DNA of 64,000 bases from Odiellus spinosus (lineage: Eukaryota; Arthropoda; Arachnida; Opiliones; Phalangiidae). Location: assembly GCA_963920705.1 (NCBI GenBank), contig CAWUCO010000167.1, positions 1,266,001 through 1,330,000 of the forward strand, given 5' to 3'. Shown in pieces: positions 55,701 through 64,000 of the stretch. How positions within the stretch are numbered: the first letter of the stretch is position 1; each line of letters begins with the position of its first letter. The translations under genes were made by a program, and so were the position numbers. The notes beneath the pieces are model-generated. The model made no database searches, was not told where the DNA came from, and saw only the letters and a list, made by a program, of their open reading frames with translations.

Positions 55701-58700
55701 TTTTACCGATTTTAAAAGGATTTTTACCGATTTGGCCTATTTTTACCGATTTTAAAAGGAATTATACAATTAGGCCTATTTTTAACGATTTTAAAAGGAT
55801 TTATCCGATTAGGCCTATTTTTATCGATTTTAAAAGGAATTATCCGATTTGGCCTATTTTTATCGATTTTAAAAAGATTTATCCGATTTGGCCTATTTTA
55901 ATCGATTTTAAAAGGATTTATCCGATTTGGCCTATTTTTATCGATTTTAAAAGGATTTATCCGATTTGGCCTATTTTTACCGATTTTAAAAGGATTTATC
56001 CAATTTGGCCTATTTTTATGGATTTTAAAAGGATTTATCCGATTTGGCCTATTTTTATCGATGTTAAAAGGAATTATCCGATTTGGCCTATTTTTACCGA
56101 TTTGGCCTATTTTTACCGATTTTAAAAGGAATTAAACAATTAGGCCTATTTTTATCGATTTTAAAAGGATTTATCTGATTTGGCCTATTTTTATCGATTT
56201 TAAAAGGTTTTATCCGATTTGGCCTATTTTTACCGATTGTAAGAGGAATTATACAATTAGGCCTATTTTTATTGATTTTAAAAGGATTTATCCGATTTGG
56301 TCTATTTTTATCGATTTTAAAAGGATTTATCCGATTTGGCCTATTTTTAGTGATTTTAAAAGGATTTTTACCGATTTGGCCTATTTTTACCGATTTTAAA
56401 AGGAATTATACAATTAGGCCTATTTTTAACGATTTAAAAAGGATTTATCCGATTTGGCATATTTTTATCGATTTTAAAAGGATTTATCCGATTTGGCCTA
56501 TTTTTACCGATTTTAAAAGGAATTATCCGATTAGGCCTATTTTTATCGATTTTAAAAGAATTTATTCGATTTGGCCTATTTTTATCGATTTTAAAAGGAT
56601 TTATCCGATTTGGCCTATTTTTACCGATTTTAAGGGGATTTATCCAATTTGGCCTATTTTTATCGATTTTAAAAGGTTTTATCCGATTTGGCCTATTTTT
56701 ACCGATTTTACAACGAATTTTCCGATTTGGCCTATTTTGACTTATTTTAAAAGGAATTATCCAATTTGGCCTATTTTTATTGATTTTAAAAGGTTTTATC
56801 CAATTTGGTCTATTTTTATAGATTTTAAAAGGATTTATCCGATTTGGCGTATTTTTACCGATTTTAAAAGGAATTATCCAATTAGGCCTATTTTTACCGA
56901 TTTTAAAGGGATTTATCCAATTTGGCCTATTTTTACTGATTTTAAAAGGATTTATCCGATTTGGCCTATTTTTACCGATTTTAAAAGGATTTATCCAATT
57001 TGGCCTATCTTTATCGATTTTAAAAGGATTTATCCGATTTGGCCTATTTTTATCGATTTTAAAAGAAATTATCTGATTTGGCCTATTTTTATAGATTTTA
57101 AAAGGATTTGGCCTATTTTTATCGATTTTAAAAGGATTTATCCGATTTGGCCTATTTTTATCGATTTTAAAAGGATTTATCCGATTTGGCCTATTTTTAC
57201 CGATTTTAAAAGGAATTATCCGATTTGGCCTATTTTTACCGATTTTAAAAGGATTTATCCAATTTGGCCTATTTTTATCGATTTTAAAAGGAATTACCCG
57301 ATTTGGACTATTTTTGCCGATTTTAAAAGGAATTATCCGATTTGGCCTATTTTTATCGATTTTAAAAGGATTTATGCGATTTGGCCTATTTTTACCGATT
57401 TTAAAAGGATTTATCCGATTTGGCCTATTTTTACCGATTTTAAAAGGAATTATACAATTAGGCCTATTTTTACCGATTTTAAAAGGAATTATCCGATTTG
57501 GCCTATTTTTATCGATTTTAAAAGGAGTTATCCGATTTGGCCTATTTTTATCGATTGTAATGGGATTTATCCGATTTGGCCTATTTTTATAGATTTTAAA
57601 AGGAATTGGCCTATTTTTACCGATTTTAAAAGGATTTATCCAATTTGGCGTATTTTTATCGATTTTAAAAGGATTTTTCCGATTTGGCCTATTTTTCCCG
57701 ATTTTGAAAGGAATTATCCGATTTGGCCTATTTTTATCGATTTTAAAAGGATTTATCCGATTTGGCCTATTTTTATCGATTTTAAAAGGATTTATCCGAT
57801 TTGGCCTATTTTTGTCGATTTTAAAACGATTTATCCGATTTGGCCTATTTTTATCGATGTAAAAAGGAATTATCCGATTTGGCCTATTTTTACCGATTTG
57901 GCCTATTTTTACCGATTTTAAAAGGAATTAAACAATTAGGCCTATTTTTATCGATTTTAAAAGGATTTATCTGATTTGGCCTATTTTTATCGATTTTAAA
58001 AGGTTTTATCCGATTTGGCGTATTTTTACCGATTGTAAGAGGAATTATACAATTAGGCCTATTTTTATTAATTTTAAAAGGATTTATCCGATTTGGTCTA
58101 TTTTTATCGATTTTAAAAGGATTTATCCGATTTGGCCTATTTTTACCGATTTTAAAAGGATTTTTACCGATTTGGCCTATTTTTACCGATTTTAAAAGGA
58201 TTTATCGTATTTGGCCTATTTTTATCGATTTTAAAACGATTTTTCCGATTTGGCCTATTTTTACCGATTTTAAAAGGATTTATCCGATTTGGACTATTTT
58301 TACCGATTTTAAAAGGAATTATACGATTTGGCCTATTTTTATCGATTTTAAAAGGATTTATCCGATTTGGCCTATTTTTATCGATTTTAAAAGGATTTAT
58401 CCGATTTGGCCTATTTTTGTCGATTTTAAAACGATTTATCCGATTTGGCCTATTTTTATCGATGTAAAAAGGAATTATCCGATTTGGCCTATTTTTACCG
58501 ATTTGGCCTATTTTTACCGATTTTAAAAGGAATTAAACAATTAGGCCTATTTTTATCGATTTTAAAAGGATTTATCTGATTTGGCCTATTTTTATCGATT
58601 TTAAAAGGTTTTATCCGATTTGGCGTATTTTTACCGATTGTAAGAGGAATTATACAATTAGGCCTATTTTTATTGATTTTAAAAGGATTTATCCGATTTG

Positions 58701-61700
58701 GTCTATTATCGATTTTAAAAGGATTTATCCGATTTGGCCTATTTTTACCGATTTTAAAAGGATTGTTACCGATTTGGCCTATTTTTACCGATTTTAAAAG
58801 GATTTATCGTATTTGGCCTATTTTTATTGATTTTAAAACGATTTTTCCGATTTGGCCTATTTTTACCGATTTTAAAAGGATTTATCCGATTTGGACTATT
58901 TTTACCGATTTTAAAAGGAATTATACGATTTGGCCTATTTTTATCGATTTTAAAAGGATTTATCCGATTTGGCCTATTTTTATCGATTTTAAAAGGATTT
59001 ATCCGATTTGGCCTATTTTTGTCGATTTTAAAACGATTTATCCGATTTGGCCTGTTTTTATCGATTTTAAAACGATTTGGCCTATTTTTACCGATTTTAA
59101 AAGGATTTATCCAATTTGGCCTATTTTTATCGATTTTAAAAGGATTTTTCCGATATGGCCTATTTTTACCGATGTTAAAAGGAATTATCCGATTTGGCCT
59201 ATTTTTACCGATTTTAAAAGGATTTTTACCGATTTGGCCTATTTTTACCGATTTTAAAAGGAATTATACAATTAGGCCTATTTTTAACGATTTAAAAAGG
59301 ATTTATCCGATTTGGCATATTTTTATCGATTTTAAAAGGATTTATCCGATTTGGCCTATTTTTACCGATTTTAAAAGGAATTATCCGATTTGGCCTATTT
59401 TTATCGATTTTAAAAGGATTTATCCGATTTGCCCTATTTTTATCGATTTTAAAAGGTTTTATCCGATTTGGCCTATTTTTACCGATTTTAAGGGGATTTA
59501 TCCAATTTGGCCTATTTTTATCGATTTTAAAAGGTTTTATCCGATTTGGCCTATTTTTACCGATTTTAAAACGAATTTTCCGATTTGGCCTATTTTAACT
59601 TATTTTAAAACGAATTTTCCGATTTGGCCTATTTTTACCGATTTTAAAAGGAATTATCCAATTTGGCCTATTTTTATTGATTTTAAAAGGTTTTATCCAA
59701 TTTGGTCTATTTTTATAGATTTTAAAAGGATTTATCCGATTTGGCGTATTTTTACCGATTTTAAAAGGAATTATCCAATTAGGCCTATTTTTACCGATTT
59801 TAAAAGGATTTATCCAATTTGGCCTATTTTTACTGATTTTAAAAGGATTTATCCGATTTGGGCTATTTTTACCGATTTTAAAAGGATTTATCCAATTTGG
59901 CCTATCTTTATCGATTTTAAAAGGATTTATCCGATTTGGCCTATTTTTATCGATTTTAAAAGAAATTATCCGATTTGGCCTATTTTTATAGATTTTAAAA
60001 GGATTTGGCCTATTTTTAACGATTTTAAAAGGATTTATCCGACTTGGCCTATTTTTATCGATTTTAAAAGGATTTATCCGATTTGGCCTATTTTTACCGA
60101 TTTTAAAAGGAATTATCCGATTTGGCCTATTTTTACCGATTTTAAAAGGATTTATCCAATTTGGCCTATTTTTATCGATTTTAAAAGGAATTACCCGATT
60201 TGGACTATTTTTGCCGATTTTAAAAGGAATTATCCGATTTGGCCTATTTTTATCGATTTTAAAAGGATTTATGCGATTTGGCCTATTTTTATCGATTTTA
60301 AAAGGATTTATCCGATTTGGCCTATTTTTACCGATTTTAAAAGGAATTATACAATTAGGCCTATTTTTACCGATTTTAAAAGGAATTATCCGATTTGGCC
60401 TATTTTTATCGATTTTAAAAGGAGTTATCCGATTTGGCCTATTTTTATCGATTGTAAAAGGATTTATCCGATTTGGCCTATTTATATAGATTTTAAAAGG
60501 AATTGGCCTATTTTTACCGATTTTAAAAGGATTTATCCAATTTGGCCTATTTTTATCGATTTTAAAAGGATTTTTCCGATTTGGCCTATTTTTACCGATT
60601 TTAAAAGGAATTATCCGATTTGGCCTATTTTTATCGATTTTAAAAGGATTTATCCGATTTGGCCTATTTTTATCGATTTTAAAAGGATTTATCCGATTTG
60701 GCCTATTTATAAAGATTTTAAAAGGATTTGGCCTATTTTTACCGATTTTAAAAGGATTTATCCAATTTGGCCTATTTTTATCGATTTTAAAAGGATTTTT
60801 CCGATTTGGCCTATTTTTACCGATGTTAAAAGGAATTATCCGATTTGGCCTATTTTTACCGATTTTAAAAGGATTTTTACCGATTTGGCCTATTTTTACC
60901 GATTTTAAAAGGAATTATACAATTAGGCCTATTTTTCACGATTTTAAAAGGATTTATCCGATTTGGCCTATTTTTATCGATTTTAAAAGGATTTATCCGA
61001 TTTGGCCTATTTTTACCGATTTTAAAAGGAATTATCCGATTTGGCCTATTTTTATCGATTTTAAAAGGAATTATCCGATTTGGCCTATTTTTATCGATTT
61101 TAAAAGGATTTAGCCGATTTGGCCTATTTTTACCTATTTTAAAAGGATTTATCCAATTTGGCCTATTTTTATCGATTTTAAAAGGATTTATCCGATTTGG
61201 CCTATTTTTATCGATTTTAAAAGGATTTATCCGATTTGGCCTATTTTTACCGATTTTAATAGGAATTATCCGATTTGGCCTATTTAAATCGATTTTAAAA
61301 GGATTTATCTGATTTGGCCTATTTTTATCGATTTTAAATCGATATCCGATTTGGCCTATTTTTACCGATTTTAAAAGGATTTATCCGATTTGGCCTATTT
61401 TTACCGATTTTAATAGGAATTATCCGATTTGGCCTATTTATATCGATTTTAAAGGATTTATCTGATTTGGCCTATTTTTATCGATTTTAAAAGGATTTAT
61501 CCGATTTGGCCTATTTTACCGATTTTAAAAGGAATTATCCGATTTGGCCTATTTTTATCGATTTTAAAAGGATTTATCCGATTTGGCCTATTTTTATCGA
61601 TTTTAAAAGGTTTTATCCGATTTGGCCTATTTTTACCGATTTTAAAAGGATTTATCCAATTTGGCCTATTTTTATCGATTTTAAAAGGATTTATCCGATT

Positions 61701-64000
61701 TTTCCTATTTTTACCGATTTTAAAAGGACTTATCCGATTTGGCCTATTTTTATCGATTTTAAAAGGATTTATCCGATTTGGCCTATTTTTACCGATTTTA
61801 AAAGGAATTATCCGATTTGGCCTATTTATATAGATTTTAAAATGATTTGGCCTATTTTTACTGATTTTAAAAGGATTTATCCAATTCGGTCTATTTTTAT
61901 CGATTTTAAAAGGATTTTTCCGATATGGCCTATTTTTACCGATGTTAAAAGGAATTATCAGATTTGGCCTATTTTTACCGATTTTAAAAGGATTTTTACG
62001 GATTTGGCCTATTTTTACCGATTTTAAAAGGAATTATACAATTAGGCCTATTTTTAACGATTTTAAAAGGATTTATCCGATTAGGCCTATTTTTATCGAT
62101 TTTAAAAGGATTTTTCCGATTTGGCCTATTTTTACCGATTTTAAAAGGATTTATCCGATTTGGCCTATTTTTATCGATTTTAAAAAGATTTATCCGATTT
62201 GGCCTATTTTTATCGATTTTAAAAGGATTTATCCGATTAGGCCTATTTTTATCGATTTTAAAAGGAATTATCCGATTTGGCCTATTTTAATAGATTTTAA
62301 AAGGATTTATCCGATTTGGCCTATTTTTATCGATTTTAAAAGGATTTATCTGATTTGGCCTATTTTTATCGATTTTAAAAGGTTTTATCCGATTTGGCTT
62401 ATTTTTACCGATTTTAAAAGGATTTATCCAATTTGGCCTATTTTTATGGATTTTAAAAGGATTTATCCGATTTGGCCTATTTTTATCGATGTTAAAAGGA
62501 ATTATCCGATTTGGCCTGTTTGTACCGATTTGGCCTATTTTTACCGATTTTAAAAGGAATTAAACAATTAGGCCTATTTTTATCGATTTTAAAAGGATTT
62601 ATCTGATTTGGCCTATTTTTATCGGTTTTAAAAGGTTTTATCCGATTTGGCCTATTTTTACCGATTTTAAAAGGATTTTTACCGATTTGGCCTATTTTTA
62701 CCGATTTTAAAAGGAATTATCCAATTAGGCCTATTTTTATCGATTTTAAAAGGATTTATCCGATTTGGCCTATTTTTTTATCGATTTTAAAAGGTTTTAT
62801 CCGATTTGGCCTATTTTTATGGATTTTAAAAGGATTTATCCGATTTGGCCTATTTTTATCGATTTTAAAAGGATTTATCCTATTTGGCCTATTTATATCG
62901 ATTTTAAAAGGATTTTTCCGATTTGGTCTATTTTTATCGATTTTAAAAGGATTTATCCGATTTGGCCTATTTTTATCGATTTTAAAAGGTTTTATCCGAT
63001 TTGGCCAATTTTTACCGATTTTAAAAGGATTTATCCAATTTGGCCTATTTTTATCGATTTTAAAAGGTTTTATCGATTTGGCCTATTTTTACCGATTTTA
63101 AAAGGAATTATACAATTAGGCCTATTTTACCGATTTTAAAAGGAATTATACAATTAGGCCTATTTTTATCGATTTTAAAAGGACTTATACGATTTGGCCT
63201 ATTTTTTATCGATTTTAAAAGGATTTAGCCGATTTGGGCTATTTTTATCGATTTTAAAAGGATTTATCGATTTGGCCTATTTTTATCGATTTTGAAAGGT
63301 TTTATCCGATTTGGCTTATTTTTACCGATTTTAAAACGATTATCCGATTTGGCCTATTTTTATCGATTTTAAAAGGATTTATCCGATTTGGCGTATTTTT
63401 ACCGATGTTAAAAGGAATTATCCGATTTGGCCTATTTTACCGATTTTAAAAGGATTTTTACCGATTTGGCCTATTTTTACCGATTTTTAAAGGAATTATA
63501 CAATTAGGCCTATTTTATCGATTTTAAAAGGATTTATCCGATTTGGCCTATTTTTACCGATTTTAAAAGGAATTATCCGATTTGGCCTATTTTCACCGAT
63601 TTTAAAAGGATTTATCCGATTTGGTTTATTTTTATGGATTTTAAAACGATTTATCCGATTTGGCCCTATTTTTATCGATTTTAAAAGGATTTATCCGATT
63701 TGGCCTATTTTTACCGATGTTAAAAGGAATTATCCGATTTGGCTTATTTTTACCGATTTTAAATTTTTTTTTACCGATTTGGCCTATTTTTACCGATTGT
63801 AAAAGGAATTATACAATTAGGCCTATTTTTATCGATTTTAAAAGAATTTATTCGATTTGGCCTATTTTTATCGATTTTAAAAGAATTTATTCGATTTGGC
63901 CTATTTTTATCGATTTTAAAAGGATTTATCCGATTGGCCTATTTTTATCGATTTTAAAACGATTTATCCGATTTGGCCTATTTTTACCGATTTTAAAAGG
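52763..64000 (+). repeat. 39-bp satellite array, more than 11 kb, runs off the window
   Basis: The unit is 'atttggcctatttttatcga' followed by 'ttttaaaaggatttatccg'. About 285-290 units fit in the array. Two main variants exist: '(a/t)tcgattttaaaaggattt' and 'accgattttaaaaggaat', the latter often followed by 'tatacaattagg'. Truncated units ('ccgatttggcctatttttac' repeated after about 20 bp) recur. Since 39 is a multiple of three and stops are rare, frames of up to 693 codons (FKRIYPIWPIFID repeated) appear. They start and end at indel units, and I regard them as non-genic. Long higher-order copies are present (see findings). Confidence 0.97.

Noticed and set aside
53037..63139. Long open frames with a 13-residue period (up to 693 codons)
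   Set aside because: They are translations of the 39-bp satellite. They begin and end at indel units, and different frames are used along the array.
52763..64000. CRISPR-like array
   Set aside because: There are no unique spacers between repeats. Units are head to tail, and the DNA is eukaryotic.

Overview
The window looks like repeat-dense genomic DNA from an animal, most likely an arthropod and probably an insect. The evidence is AT-rich sequence, many eukaryotic transposable elements (CR1-like and R1/I-like LINEs, a Tc1/mariner-superfamily transposase with an insect-type N-terminal helix-turn-helix, a FLYWCH-type MULE, an LTR/PBS-like structure), TTAGG runs (the arthropod telomere motif, here interstitial), possible GT splice donors and no bacterial-style operons. 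I see no intact conserved host gene. Every protein with a recognisable family is a broken transposon protein.

Layout. 1-2,285: dispersed repeat and a ~40-bp array derived from it. 2,286-7,355: a CR1-like LINE (LINE-A), cut by a GC-rich foldback/hAT-like MITE with an 8-bp target duplication and carrying two minisatellites in its 3' part. 7,356-11,909: a possible signal-peptide exon and two arrays (134 bp, 70 bp). 11,910-16,628: first copy of a non-coding repeat 'family X', split by a MULE (12,100-14,685). 16,612-18,826: a truncated LTR retroelement on the minus strand with a P/T/Q-rich ORF. 19,051-20,305: second and inverted family X copies forming a ~200-bp-arm hairpin. 21,060-22,340: a dimeric 473-bp repeat. 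23,320-23,556: a MITE. 24,536-27,010: a 20/21-bp minisatellite open in all six frames. 27,011-30,332: low-repeat DNA without a recognisable gene. 30,333-32,865: third family X copy. 32,866-35,690: an R1/I-like LINE (LINE-B). 35,700-49,645: ATATGT-type microsatellite broken by LINE-C, a mariner-like element (MLE-1), LINE-D (near full length) and a 1.2-kb TIR element. 49,646-52,762: second mariner-like copy (MLE-2) arranged head to head with a 44-bp perfect palindrome. 52,763-64,000: more than 11 kb of a 39-bp satellite running off the window.

How the parts relate. The most interesting thread is that the 39-bp satellite is the same repeat found as short inverted subterminal arrays inside MLE-1 and MLE-2, so a DNA transposon's own end repeats seem to have expanded into a large, higher-order satellite. 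A second thread is that LINE insertions and two DNA elements sit repeatedly inside ATATGT microsatellite, suggesting target preference or tolerance. A third is deep nesting, in which clean target duplications and frame continuity allow the order of events to be read.
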